Assembly (NCBI RefSeq): GCF_001046875.1
Contig: NZ_HF571038.1
Location: 2,620,729-2,658,473, forward strand
DNA: 37,745 nt
Direction of reading: 5' to 3'
Origin: Nostocoides jenkinsii Ben 74
Lineage (GTDB): Bacteria > Actinomycetota > Actinomycetes > Actinomycetales > Dermatophilaceae
A model generated the notes under the pieces. That model had not been told where the DNA came from. It did no database searches and saw nothing but the letters and a program-made list of their open reading frames with translations. Made by a program: the position numbers and the translations under genes. Positions 6,001 through 15,071 of the stretch are shown piece after piece. Numbering within the stretch: the stretch's first letter is position 1; the number at the start of each line of letters is the position of its first letter.

Positions 6001-8283
6001 TTGACTCCGAGCCCGCCGGAACCGACAAGTGCCGTCGCCACCACTCCCGCCGTCACCACCGCCGAAAGCGCCACCGAAATCGGCACCGAGATCGCCGATC
6101 AGATCGCCATTGAGCAGGCCCACGTCGATGCGGTGTATGCCGAACTCGAGTCGGCCAGCGAGCGCGCCGCCCTGGTCGCCGCCGACGGGATGGCACGCGG
6201 GCGCACCGATCGCACCGGCGACATCCGTGACGAGGAGATGTCCGGCCTGTTCGAACGCGATGCTCTCGTCTTCAATGCCGCGCGCCGCCAGGCCGCGCTG
6301 GACACGCAGTACGAAGGCCTCGTCTTCGGCCGGCTCGACCTGGCCCATCCGGCGCCCGGTGCGACGATCGACAGCGACGACCACGACTGGTGGCGCGGTC
6401 TGGAGCGGGAGATCCGCTATATCGGCCGGCTCGGGGTCCGAGACGGCAACTACGAGCCCCTGGTTATCGACTGGCGAGCGCCGGCGGCGTCGGCGTTCTA
6501 TCGCGCCACCCCGGTCCAGCCCCATGGCGTGATCCGTCGCCGAGTGCTGCGCAGCCAGGGCACCACCGTCGTCGGCATCGAGGACGACTTGATGGTCGCG
6601 GACGCACCCGACGACCTGGTGGTGGTCGGCGACGGAGCGCTGTTGGCTGCGTTGACGCGCACGCGCGGCGCGCGGATGCGCGACATCGTCGCCACGATCC
6701 AACGCCACCAGGACGAGGCGATCCGGGCTCCCAGCCGGGGCGTCACGGAGATCACCGGTGGCCCCGGCACCGGCAAGACGGTCGTCGCGCTGCACCGCGC
6801 GGCATACCTGCTGTATGCGGAGCGCCGCCGTTTCGAAGGAGGCGGGATTCTCGTGGTGGGGCCGTCCACGGCATACACCGCCTATATCGAGCGCGTGCTC
6901 CCTTCCCTTGGGGAGGACTCGGTGACGCTGCGATCCCTCGGCGATCTCGTCGATGCCGTCAGCGCGACGCGCCACGACCGGCCCGAGGTCGCGGCGGTCA
7001 AGGGATCGCTGCGCGTGCGGCGGCTGCTGGAACGGGCGGCCCGGGCCGCGGTCCCGGGCGGGCCGCAGTCGTTCCGGGCGTTCGTTGGTGGCCAGGCGAT
7101 CAATCTCGGCGCGGAGGCGCTGGCCAATGTGCGGGGGCGGGCCTTGAGCAAGCACCGCCGCAATGCCGCCGTCGACGCTGCGCGTTCGCACCTAGCCGAG
7201 GCCGCGTGGGCCAGCCACCGCGTGGGGCTACGCGCGGACTTTATGGAGGCCTTCGAGACGTCGATGGCCGTGGACGAGTTCATGGCCGCCTGGTGGCCGC
7301 AACTCGATCCGCGCGAGGTGTTGTTGTGGCTGGCCGACACCGACCTCGCCTATCGCCTGGGCCGGGGCAGCTTGACCGATGACGAGAGCGCGGCCATCGC
7401 CGAATCGATGCGAGACGGGCTCGCGCTTGGCACGTGGTCGGTGGCCGATGTCGCGCTGATCGACGACCTCGCGGAGCGGCTCGGCCCGGTGCGCCATGAC
7501 GTCGGCGAGGAGCGCGGATTCTACGAGATCGACGAGCTCGATTCGTTGTCCGCCAATGAGTTTCGGGAGTTGGGCCAGCGATCGGTGGCGGCGCCGACCG
7601 ACGGACCGTCCCGCGGTCTTGAGCCTCGGGACACGTTGTTGCGCGGGGTGATCGGCGAGCCCGCGGAGTATGCCCACGTGTTGGTCGACGAGGCGCAGGA
7701 CCTGTCACCGATGCAATGGCGCATGTTGGGACGCGTTGCGGAGTGGGCTTCCTGGACGGTCGTCGGCGACGCCGCCCAAGCCTCGTGGGGCGACGCCAGC
7801 GAAGCTGCCCGCGCGCGCGATGCAGCCTTCGGCACCTCCCCGCGCCGGCACTTCCACATGGACACCAACTACCGCAACGCCCGGGAGATCTTCGACTACG
7901 CCCGCGACGTGATCCTGCCGGTGATGCCGACCGCCGACATTCCGAATGCCGTGCGCGAGACGGGGATTCAGCCAGCTGAGCGCACCTTTACGGACGTCGT
8001 CGCGGCCGCGCGCGAGGCCGTTGCCGAGTTGTCGATCGAGGTGGCTGGGTCGATCGCGGTCATCACTCCCCTACGGCACGCCGACCGGCTGGCCGGACTG
8101 GACGGGACGCACGACGGCCGCGTCCAGGTGATCGATCCGCTGTCCACCAAAGGCCTGGAGTATGACGCGACCGTCGTCATCGATCCCGATGCCATCGTCT
8201 CGGAGTCCCCGGGCGGCGCGCGGGTTCTCTACGTGGTGCTAACACGGGCGGCCCACCGGATGACGGTGCTGCGCCCCGACTGA
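6001..8283 (+). CDS. HelD-like superfamily 1 helicase (RNA polymerase-associated)
   Basis: An SF1 ATPase of about 760 residues. Motif I GGPGTGKTVVALHRAAYLLY is near residues 253-272, the Walker B block VLVDEAQDLSPMQWRML near 560, TNYRNAREIFDYA near 622, and STKGLEYDATVVI plus VVLTRAAHRMTVL at the end. The N-terminal coiled coil (EQAHVDAVYAELESASERAA) and the block YIGRLGVRDGNYEPLVIDWR are typical of HelD. Class II HelD in mycobacteria binds stalled RNA polymerase and recycles it using ATP; the same role is inferred here. Two in-frame TTG starts exist, 5914 and 6001. I prefer 6001 because GAGG precedes it and a TAGGGT box (5957-5962) lies between them; the extra 29 residues look unconserved. 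Confidence 0.88.
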   Translation: MTPSPPEPTSAVATTPAVTTAESATEIGTEIADQIAIEQAHVDAVYAELESASERAALVAADGMARGRTDRTGDIRDEEMSGLFERDALVFNAARRQAALDTQYEGLVFGRLDLAHPAPGATIDSDDHDWWRGLEREIRYIGRLGVRDGNYEPLVIDWRAPAASAFYRATPVQPHGVIRRRVLRSQGTTVVGIEDDLMVADAPDDLVVVGDGALLAALTRTRGARMRDIVATIQRHQDEAIRAPSRGVTEITGGPGTGKTVVALHRAAYLLYAERRRFEGGGILVVGPSTAYTAYIERVLPSLGEDSVTLRSLGDLVDAVSATRHDRPEVAAVKGSLRVRRLLERAARAAVPGGPQSFRAFVGGQAINLGAEALANVRGRALSKHRRNAAVDAARSHLAEAAWASHRVGLRADFMEAFETSMAVDEFMAAWWPQLDPREVLLWLADTDLAYRLGRGSLTDDESAAIAESMRDGLALGTWSVADVALIDDLAERLGPVRHDVGEERGFYEIDELDSLSANEFRELGQRSVAAPTDGPSRGLEPRDTLLRGVIGEPAEYAHVLVDEAQDLSPMQWRMLGRVAEWASWTVVGDAAQASWGDASEAARARDAAFGTSPRRHFHMDTNYRNAREIFDYARDVILPVMPTADIPNAVRETGIQPAERTFTDVVAAAREAVAELSIEVAGSIAVITPLRHADRLAGLDGTHDGRVQVIDPLSTKGLEYDATVVIDPDAIVSESPGGARVLYVVLTRAAHRMTVLRPD

Positions 8284-8316
8284 GTCCCACTGGGGCGGCA
8301 TCAACTACCCGTACCC

Positions 8317-8390
8317 ATCTTGTATCAACCACTAGACACAAGATGCCCACTCGATGCATGCTTTCTTGTATCACCTCAACAGTACAAGAA
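8317..8390 (+). promoter_or_regulatory. Two tandem 26-bp operators before the membrane-protein/GntR unit
   Basis: Site 1 (8318-8343) and site 2 (8364-8389) have the same geometry: TCTTGTATCA, then A or C, ending in ACAAGA, 26 bp outer edge to outer edge and 46 bp apart. Arms are ATCTTGT/ACAAGAT for site 1 and TTCTTGTA/TACAAGAA for site 2. Site 2 runs into the AAGGAG ribosome site (8389-8394). The second gene of the unit encodes a GntR/YtrA-type repressor, so autoregulation is the natural reading. Confidence 0.72.
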
Positions 8391-8401
8391 GGAGTGCTCT
8401 C

Positions 8402-9337
8402 ATGGCGCTACGACTGCTATTTCCCCTCATCGGCATCGCCCTGCTCGTCGTGTTGGTCATCGCGGTCACGCGGCTGGCGACGTCACGCGGCCTCCGCGCA
8501 GACGCCGCCGGCGCCGATCTCGCCGCCGTCGAGCAGTGGACCACGCTGTGGCGTTGGCTCGGCATCCTCGCCGGCTTCACGTTGGCGATCGGCGCGCTGA
8601 GCGCCCAGGACGCCGGACTGGGCCGGCTCGCCATGTCAGCCCCGGCCATCGGGGGATGCGCCGTGCTACTGGCAATCATGCTGGGCGAGTTGACGATTCG
8701 CCCTGCGACGACGCAACGCCGCACCGCCAGCCTCACGACGCGCACGATCGCGGACCTGTTGCCACGGGTGCGCACCTGGGTCGCCAGTGTTGGAATTGCC
8801 CTGCTCGGGGCACTGCTCACGGTGGGTGTGCTGACCGCTTCCCCGGACGACATGGGACGGGCGGGCCGGGCCATCACCGCATCGTGTTATGTCGACCTGC
8901 CTGGTGGCGAGTCGACCCTGCAGACCAATACCAACGGGCCCTACCCGGGCAGCTTCTATGCCATCCCCGCCGCCCTCGTCATGGCGATCACCGTATGCTG
9001 CGCCGTCGTCGCCGCCCGGGCCATCCGGGACCGGGCGAACCCGGATGCCGGCCACACGGCATACGACACCGGCCTGCGACGCGACGCGATGAGCCGCGTG
9101 GTCAGCGCGGTGGGGGCCACGGCATACGGCACGGCGGCGCCGATCTCGTTCGTCATGGCCGTCGCGCTCAGCAGCAACGACTGCATTCGCGGAGGTGACA
9201 CGTTCACCGGAATGTTGGTCGTGGCGGGGCTCGGCAGCGTCGTCGTGGCCGCGGTCTTGCTCGCGAACGTGCTGTTGCCGCGGAAGGCTGACAAGGCCTC
9301 GTCCGGCACGCCGGCCAGCACCCAGGCCGCTCGATGA
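8402..9337 (+). CDS. Polytopic membrane protein of unknown function, cotranscribed with a GntR repressor
   Basis: A 311-residue integral membrane protein with about six or seven hydrophobic spans. They include LLFPLIGIALLVVLVIAVT at the N-terminus, WVASVGIALLGALLTVGVL in the middle, YAIPAALVMAITVCCAVVAA and MLVVAGLGSVVVAAVLLANV near the end. I do not recognise the family. The loop after span four has C-Y-V-D-L-P and a later C-I-R-G, possibly a pair of extracytoplasmic Cys. ATG 8402 is preceded by AAGGAG at 8 bp. It overlaps the next gene by ATGA, and that gene encodes a YtrA-type GntR regulator; such regulators usually control the membrane protein or ABC exporter beside them, often in cell-envelope stress. 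Confidence 0.72.
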   Translation: MALRLLFPLIGIALLVVLVIAVTRLATSRGLRADAAGADLAAVEQWTTLWRWLGILAGFTLAIGALSAQDAGLGRLAMSAPAIGGCAVLLAIMLGELTIRPATTQRRTASLTTRTIADLLPRVRTWVASVGIALLGALLTVGVLTASPDDMGRAGRAITASCYVDLPGGESTLQTNTNGPYPGSFYAIPAALVMAITVCCAVVAARAIRDRANPDAGHTAYDTGLRRDAMSRVVSAVGATAYGTAAPISFVMAVALSSNDCIRGGDTFTGMLVVAGLGSVVVAAVLLANVLLPRKADKASSGTPASTQAAR

Positions 9338-9705
9338 GCGCCGATATCGCTATCGACCTGAGCGACCCGACCCCGCCGTATGAGCAGTTGCGCCGTCAGC
9401 TCACGACCATGATCGAGACGGGTCAACTCGTTGCGGGACAACGACTTCCGCCGGTTCGGCAACTAGCCAAGGATCTTGGGCTGGCCAATGGCACGGTGGC
9501 CCGCACTTACCAGGAACTCGAAGCAGCCAAGCTCGTCGAGACTCGACGGGGCGGCGGAACCACGGTCGCGGCCGTGCCGGTCCCGCCCGCGCGACTGGCC
9601 CGCAATCGGCTGGAGTCGGCGGCCAAGGCGTATGCCGACACCGCCCGCTCCCTCGGCTTCGGCGCCGAGGAAGCACACGAGGCGCTGGCCCTCGTGATCC
9701 GCTGA
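9334..9705 (+). CDS. GntR-family (YtrA subfamily) transcriptional repressor
   Basis: A 123-residue repressor with a winged helix and only a short C-terminal dimerisation tail, the YtrA size class. Signature residues are PPYEQLRRQLTTMIETGQL, AGQRLPPVRQLAKDLGLA, NGTVARTYQELEAAKLVE and the wing RRGGGTTV. The C-terminal helices (ARLARNRLESAAKAYADTA) would form the dimer. The ATG overlaps the upstream stop (ATGA), so synthesis is coupled to the membrane protein. Two matching inverted repeats upstream of the operon are its probable binding sites. Three bases separate its stop from that of convergent purA. Confidence 0.9.
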   Translation: MSADIAIDLSDPTPPYEQLRRQLTTMIETGQLVAGQRLPPVRQLAKDLGLANGTVARTYQELEAAKLVETRRGGGTTVAAVPVPPARLARNRLESAAKAYADTARSLGFGAEEAHEALALVIR

Positions 9706-9708
9706 CGT

Positions 9709-10998
<1,290 letters not shown>

Positions 10999-11051
10999 CT
11001 ACTCCTTCGTCGGTGGGTCAACCGACGAAAGGCTAGCCGCCCCCGCCCCCG

Positions 11052-11122
11052 CGCACATTTCCGCCCATTGCCGGAACATGGACATACGCAACGGAAATGA
11101 TCCGTTGCGTATGTCCATGTTC
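11052..11122 (+). repeat. Dispersed hairpin repeat, copy A
   Basis: A perfect 21-bp inverted repeat (11075-11095 against 11101-11121, extendable by one G-C pair) with a 5-base loop AATGA. Its arm begins AACATGGACATACG. The left flank GCGCACATTTCCGCCCATTG (11052-11071) is also part of the unit, because it recurs, inverted, next to copy B at 12853-12925. This copy lies between divergent genes (purA and a membrane protein), so it is not a conventional terminator. Confidence 0.85.
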
Positions 11123-11163
11123 TCTCCCACGGGGGACAAGCGCGGAAGGACGGACTCATCGCG

Positions 11164-11595
11164 ATGACAACACACCTCGGTCACAAGAACTGGCTCATCG
11201 TCTCGGCCCTCGCCATCGCCGCCTTCGGCCCGGTCTTTGCCCTCGCCGCGGCCGGACACCCCGGCCTGGCGCGGTGGACCATGGAGTTCCTCAACGGCCC
11301 CGGGGGCGACGCCGAGCCGTTCACAGACGGCACGGCCCGCTTCGTCAGCGCGCTGACCGGAGGATTTCTCCTCGGGTGGGGCGCCATGGTGCTGGCCCTG
11401 CGTCAATGGGTCTACGACCTGGCACCCGAGGGCGTTCGACGCTCACTTCTGGCCAGTGCCGCCGCCTGGTTCACGCTGGACAGCCCCGGGTCGATTGCCT
11501 CCGGCAACGCCTGGAATGTCTCGATCAACATCGCCGTCCTCCTGCTGGTCATCGGTCCGATGTGGCGGCCGGCCCGCGAAGGCGCACGTGGTTAG
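11164..11595 (+). CDS. Small four-helix membrane protein, unknown function
   Basis: A 143-residue protein with about four hydrophobic segments: IVSALAIAAFGPVFALAAAG, the stretch around ALTGGFLLGWGAMVLALRQW, LLASAAAWFTLD and VSINIAVLLLVIGPMW. I cannot assign a function. The pattern, with short loops and conserved-looking Gly and Trp, resembles small uncharacterised membrane proteins widely annotated as hypothetical. The best start is ATG 11164; a GGAAGG about 16 bp upstream is too far to be a good ribosome site. It lies just after a dispersed hairpin and its stop overlaps the stop of the convergent acetyltransferase gene. Confidence 0.6.
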   Translation: MTTHLGHKNWLIVSALAIAAFGPVFALAAAGHPGLARWTMEFLNGPGGDAEPFTDGTARFVSALTGGFLLGWGAMVLALRQWVYDLAPEGVRRSLLASAAAWFTLDSPGSIASGNAWNVSINIAVLLLVIGPMWRPAREGARG

Positions 11596-12392
11596 GGGCC
11601 TGCAGGATAGGCGTAGGGCACCGTTGTCGAGACCCGGTGCAGCCCGAGCGAGCGCAGGATCGGCTCGGAATCGGGGGAGGCGTCCACACGGGCATACCGA
11701 TAACCCTGGGCGAGCGCCCAGCGGGCGCGCTCGGCGAGCATCGCCCGGAAGAGTCCGCGTCGTCGCCAGTCGGGATGCGTCGAGCCACCCCACATTCCGG
11801 CGAACTCCGTTCCGGAAGTGAGGTTTACGCGAGCAGCACACAGAACGGGACCGTTAAGGGACTCCTCGGCCAGCAGGGCAGATTCCGCCGGATCGGTCGC
11901 CACCGGCTCGGCATCGCGGCTCGAGTCGTCGCTCGCCTGACCCCACGCGCCGTCCCAGACAAGGTCATAGAGGGCCCGTATGCGGCGCTGGTCGCCCCGG
12001 GTGGCCACGCGGCGGATGGTCACGCCGGCGGGGGGCGCGACGTCGCGGGCGAGGTCGGTCAGTTCCCCGAGCATCAGCGCCTCGTCGTCACCCCGGCTGA
12101 ACCCGGCGGCAATGAGGCGGTCGCCGAGGTCGGCGGGCTCGTCATACGTATAGGTCTTCCATTCCAGGGGTATGCCGAGCCCCCCGAAGTGGTCGCGCTC
12201 GCCCGCGATCACGCGGTCGGGGTCGGCGCCGAGGCCCTCGGGGCAGTCGACCATCGCCCATGGATCGTCGGGGTCAGTGGAGACGATCCGGAAGACATGG
12301 CCGTGGCGGGTCCGCGTGCTGCGCGGCGACCCCTCGCCCGCGCCGAGGCGAACCTGCTGGTGGAAGGTGACGAGCAGGTCGGCGGGGGTCAT
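11592..12392 (-). CDS. GNAT-family N-acetyltransferase
   Basis: A 266-residue protein whose C-terminal half is a GNAT fold: FAGMWGGSTHPDWRRRGLFR holds the acetyl-CoA pyrophosphate loop (R-R-x-G-L/x), followed by AMLAERARWALAQGYRYAR and the closing ILRSLGLHRVSTTVPYAYP typical of beta-6/beta-7. The N-terminal half (residues 1-120) is probably a degenerate second GNAT-like lobe, with DLGDRLIAAGFSRGDDEALM, giving a tandem arrangement. The substrate is unknown. The stop overlaps that of the convergent membrane protein gene by 3 bp. It lies 14 bp downstream of DUF3151 on the same strand and may share its transcript. Confidence 0.8.
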   Translation of the reverse strand: MTPADLLVTFHQQVRLGAGEGSPRSTRTRHGHVFRIVSTDPDDPWAMVDCPEGLGADPDRVIAGERDHFGGLGIPLEWKTYTYDEPADLGDRLIAAGFSRGDDEALMLGELTDLARDVAPPAGVTIRRVATRGDQRRIRALYDLVWDGAWGQASDDSSRDAEPVATDPAESALLAEESLNGPVLCAARVNLTSGTEFAGMWGGSTHPDWRRRGLFRAMLAERARWALAQGYRYARVDASPDSEPILRSLGLHRVSTTVPYAYPAGP

Positions 12393-12406
12393 CAGCGAGG
12401 CAAATG

Positions 12407-12811
12407 TTAGAGGCCGAGGTCACGGGCCGCATCGGCGGAGGAGGCGCGCAGGAACTCGGTGCACCGGGCCCGCTCGTCCTCTTCCTCGATCGCCCCGGCG
12501 GCTTTGGCGAGCGCGGCCAGCGCCCGGAGAAAGCCTTGGTTCGGCGCGTGGTTCCAGGGGATAGGACCCTGGCCGCGCCAGCCGGCACGACGCAAGGCGT
12601 CGAGCCCGCGGTGGTACCCCGTGCGGGCATACGCATAGGCCTGGACCGGATGGTCGGCGTCGAGCGCCGCTTCGGCGAGCGTTGCCCAGGCGAGCGAGGA
12701 GGCGGGGTATGCCGCGGCCACCCGCCCCGGGCGATCCTCACCCGCCGCGATCATCGCCGCCGCGGGGTCTTCGGGGAGGAAGGTTTCGGGGATGCCGAGC
12801 AGGTCCGTCAT
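12407..12811 (-). CDS. DUF3151 family protein
   Basis: A 134-residue soluble, helical protein of the actinobacterial DUF3151 family. It has the family features FLPEDPAAAMIAAGEDRP, YPASSLAWATLAEAALDA, AYAYARTGYHRGLDALRRAG and WNHAPNQGFLRALAALAKAA. The helical repeats look TPR-like; no activity is known. The family is commonly encoded next to fbaA, as here, which hints at a link with central carbon metabolism but proves nothing. A TAGAGT box lies 7 nt before the ATG. A dispersed hairpin separates it from fbaA. Confidence 0.87.
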   Translation of the reverse strand: MTDLLGIPETFLPEDPAAAMIAAGEDRPGRVAAAYPASSLAWATLAEAALDADHPVQAYAYARTGYHRGLDALRRAGWRGQGPIPWNHAPNQGFLRALAALAKAAGAIEEEDERARCTEFLRASSADAARDLGL

Positions 12812-12818
12812 ACGGGCA

Positions 12819-12824
12819 ACTCTA
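12819..12824 (-). promoter_or_regulatory. -10 box of the DUF3151 gene
   Basis: TAGAGT on the minus strand, 7 nt upstream of the ATG at 12811. This spacing would start the RNA at or next to the start codon. Confidence 0.5.
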
Positions 12825-12852
12825 GGGCGGTGCGGGGGACGTCATGGGAGAC

Positions 12853-12925
12853 AACATGGACGTACGCAACGGAACAGATCCGTTGCGTACGTCCATGTTT
12901 CGGCAATGGGCGGGAATGTGCGCCC
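12853..12925 (-). repeat. Dispersed hairpin repeat, copy B (inverted relative to copy A)
   Basis: A perfect 21-bp inverted repeat (12853-12873 and 12879-12899) with a 5-base loop ACAGA. It equals copy A except that one A-T pair of the stem is changed to G-C on both arms (GACATACG to GACGTACG), a compensatory change. The flank at 12902-12925 is the reverse complement of the copy A left flank with one or two differences. It lies 20 bp after the fbaA stop and may end that transcript. Confidence 0.85.
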
Positions 12926-12944
12926 CCGCCGCGGGAACGTAGCG

Positions 12945-13976
12945 TCAGCCGACGTGGGTGCCGGCGGAGCGGAGGTTCTGGCAGGCCTCGACCACGCGGG
13001 CGGCCATGGCGGCCTCGGCTTCCTTGCCCCAGGCGCGGGGGTCGTACTGCTTCTTGTTGCCGACCTCGCCGTCGATCTTCAGGACGCCGTCATAGTGCTT
13101 GAGCATCCAGTCGGCGACCGGGCGGGTGAAGGCGTACTGGGTGTCGGTGTCGACATTCATCTTCACCACGCCGTAGTCCACCGCGTCGGAAATCTCTTGC
13201 GGCAACGAGCCGGAGCCGCCGTGGAAGACCAGGTCGAGCGGCTTGCTGCCGGCCTCGAGCCCGCGGGCCTCGATGATGGCGTCCTGGCAGGCGCGCAGCA
13301 CCTCGGGGCGCAGCTTGACGTTGCCCGGCTTGTAGACGCCGTGCACATTGCCGAAGGTCAGCGCGGCCATGTAGCGGCCGTTCTCGCCGAGACCCAGCGC
13401 GTCGATGGTCGCGAGGGCGTCCTCGGGGGTGGTGTAGAGCTTGTCGTTGATCTCGTTGGCGACGCCATCCTCTTCGCCACCGACGACGCCGATTTCGACC
13501 TCGAGGATGATGTTGGCGGCGCGGGTCAGCGCAAGCAGCTCTTGCGCAATCTCGAGATTCTCGGTCAGCGGCACGGCCGAGCCGTCCCACATGTGGCTCT
13601 GGAAGATCGGCAGACCGGTCGCCTTGACCTGCTCGGCCGAGGCGGCGATGAGCGGGCGGACGAAGCCGTCGAGTTTGTCCTTGGGGCAGTGGTCGGTGTG
13701 CAGCGCGATGTTGACGGGGTAATTCTTGGCGACCTCACGGGCATACGCCGCGAGCGCGAGCGAACCGGTCACCATGTCCTTGATCGTCGAGCCGGACGCG
13801 TATTCGGCGCCGCCCGTCGAGACCTGGATGATGCCGTCCGAACCGGCCTCGGCGAAGCCGCGGATCGCGGCGGTGACGGTCTGGCTGGAGGTGATGTTGA
13901 TGGCCGGGTAGGCGAACGAGCCGCTCTTGGCTCGGTCGAGCATGTCGGCGTAGACCTCGGGAGTTGCGATGGGCAC
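12945..13976 (-). CDS. fbaA: Class II fructose-bisphosphate aldolase
   Basis: A 343-residue zinc-dependent aldolase of glycolysis and gluconeogenesis, cleaving fructose 1,6-bisphosphate to DHAP and glyceraldehyde 3-phosphate. Zn ligands and active-site blocks are present: ALHTDHCPKDKLDG (catalytic Asp and His), LEVEIGVVGGEEDGV, FGNVHGVYKPGNVKL (His), LDLVFHGGSGSLP (His) and VKMNVDTDTQYAF. The start is GTG 13974-13976, preceded by GAAGGAG at 5-6 bp, and the product then begins PIATPEVYADML as in homologues. The leader has a 7-bp hairpin, GAGGTGG/CCACCTC (14005-14024), some 30 nt upstream. Gene order fbaA, DUF3151, purA is conserved in actinobacteria. Confidence 0.97.
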   Translation of the reverse strand: MPIATPEVYADMLDRAKSGSFAYPAINITSSQTVTAAIRGFAEAGSDGIIQVSTGGAEYASGSTIKDMVTGSLALAAYAREVAKNYPVNIALHTDHCPKDKLDGFVRPLIAASAEQVKATGLPIFQSHMWDGSAVPLTENLEIAQELLALTRAANIILEVEIGVVGGEEDGVANEINDKLYTTPEDALATIDALGLGENGRYMAALTFGNVHGVYKPGNVKLRPEVLRACQDAIIEARGLEAGSKPLDLVFHGGSGSLPQEISDAVDYGVVKMNVDTDTQYAFTRPVADWMLKHYDGVLKIDGEVGNKKQYDPRAWGKEAEAAMAARVVEACQNLRSAGTHVG

Positions 13977-14130
13977 TTTTTGCTCCTTCGTGCGGGTGCC
14001 AAATGAGGTGGCTTTCTCCACCTCCGATCCTCCCATAGGGCCGTATGCCGCCCGCTCCCGTCTCACTCTGTATGCGGCCTCGCGCCGATGCGTCCGACCG
14101 CTAAGACGGCCACACGATGGGCGGTTGGGG

Positions 14131-14136
14131 CAGGAT
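14131..14136 (+). promoter_or_regulatory. -10 box of the VOC/DinB pair
   Basis: CAGGAT six nt before ATG 14143. There is no Shine-Dalgarno sequence in between. Confidence 0.45.
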
Positions 14137-14142
14137 CGATTC

Positions 14143-14529
14143 ATGGCTTCTCGCGCAGCGAATTTCTGTATCGACGCCCACGATCCCTATGCCCAGACCA
14201 TGTGGTGGGCCCAGGTATTGGAGGACTTCGTGGCCGAGCCGTCCGATGGGATGGCCCCGGGCGATGAGGAGTGCGGCTTGACCGGGCCGGACGATCGCTA
14301 CCTTCTCTTCCTGAAGGTTCCCGAGCCGAAGACCGTCAAGAACCGGATGCACCTCTGCCTGCGCCCGACCGACCGCGATCGCGACGCCGAGGTCGAGCGC
14401 ATCCTCGGGCTCGGCGCCACCATGGTCAACGACCTGCGCGATGGCCCGGACAGGGGATGGGCCGTCCTGGCTGACCCCGAGGGCAATGAGTTCTGCGTGT
14501 TGCGCCGGACCGAGCCCGAGTCGACCTGA
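14143..14529 (+). CDS. VOC-superfamily (glyoxalase-like) protein
   Basis: A 128-residue protein with one pair of beta-alpha-beta-beta-beta modules. It opens ANFCIDAHDPYAQTMWWAQV, with LEDFVAEPSDGMAPGDEECG after it, has KNRMHLCLRPTDRDRDAEVE in the middle and ends AVLADPEGNEFCVLR, the usual VOC closure with a metal-site Glu in G-N-E-F-C. Proteins of this glyoxalase-like group include bleomycin-binding and dioxygenase-like members; nothing here selects one. The first half has His in I-D-A-H, a candidate metal ligand. It is followed after 2 bp by a DinB-family gene on the same transcript. Confidence 0.85.
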   Translation: MASRAANFCIDAHDPYAQTMWWAQVLEDFVAEPSDGMAPGDEECGLTGPDDRYLLFLKVPEPKTVKNRMHLCLRPTDRDRDAEVERILGLGATMVNDLRDGPDRGWAVLADPEGNEFCVLRRTEPEST

Positions 14530-14531
14530 CC

Positions 14532-15062
14532 GTGTCGCTGGACTGGACCACGGAGCTCGACGACCAACTCGATTGGTACTGGGCTAACCTCGCCCGGCCA
14601 CGGCTCGCCGGGTTGACCGACGCGGAGTACCTCTGGGAGCCCGTCCCTGGCTGTTGGTCGATCCGCACCGACGCCCAGCCACCCACGATCGACTGGGCCT
14701 ACCCCGCTCCCGAGCCACCGCCCGTCACGACGATTGCCTGGCGCCTCGGGCACGTCATCGTGGGCGTCTTCGCGATGCGGACGGCGAGTCACTTCGGTGG
14801 CCCGCCCGCGGCATACGACAGCTGGCCATGGGCAACGACCGCCGACGCCGCGTTGGCTCAACTCGATGAGGCGTATGCCGCATGGCTGGCCGGCGTGCGC
14901 ACGCTCAGTCCCGCACAGCTCGCCGCGCCCTGCGGCCCGGCGGAAGGCCCGTATGCCGATCTGTCGATGGCGACTTTGATCCTCCACATCAACCGAGAGG
15001 TTTTCCATCACCTGGCGGAGGTCGCGCTGCTGCGCGATCTGTGGGCGCACGGATCTCGCTAG
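14532..15062 (+). CDS. DinB-family protein
   Basis: A 176-residue four-helix-bundle protein. It starts SLDWTTELDDQLDWYWANLA and includes LGHVIVGVFAMR (first His) and ATLILHINREVFHHLAEVAL (His-x6-His), the three-His arrangement of the DinB/YfiT metal site. In actinobacteria this fold is used by mycothiol- and bacillithiol-linked S-transferases and by uncharacterised detoxification proteins. The start is GTG 14532, two bases after the VOC stop, so the pair is coupled. It ends 9 bp from the convergent phosphotransferase gene. Pairing with a VOC protein would suit thiol-dependent detoxification; that is inference. Confidence 0.85.
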   Translation: MSLDWTTELDDQLDWYWANLARPRLAGLTDAEYLWEPVPGCWSIRTDAQPPTIDWAYPAPEPPPVTTIAWRLGHVIVGVFAMRTASHFGGPPAAYDSWPWATTADAALAQLDEAYAAWLAGVRTLSPAQLAAPCGPAEGPYADLSMATLILHINREVFHHLAEVALLRDLWAHGSR

Positions 15063-15071
15063 CCGGACGGC

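Noticed and set aside
11052-12925. Transposon bounded by inverted repeats
   Set aside because: The three genes inside are ordinary chromosomal families, with no transposase and no target-site duplication seen; DUF3151 is where it belongs next to fbaA.
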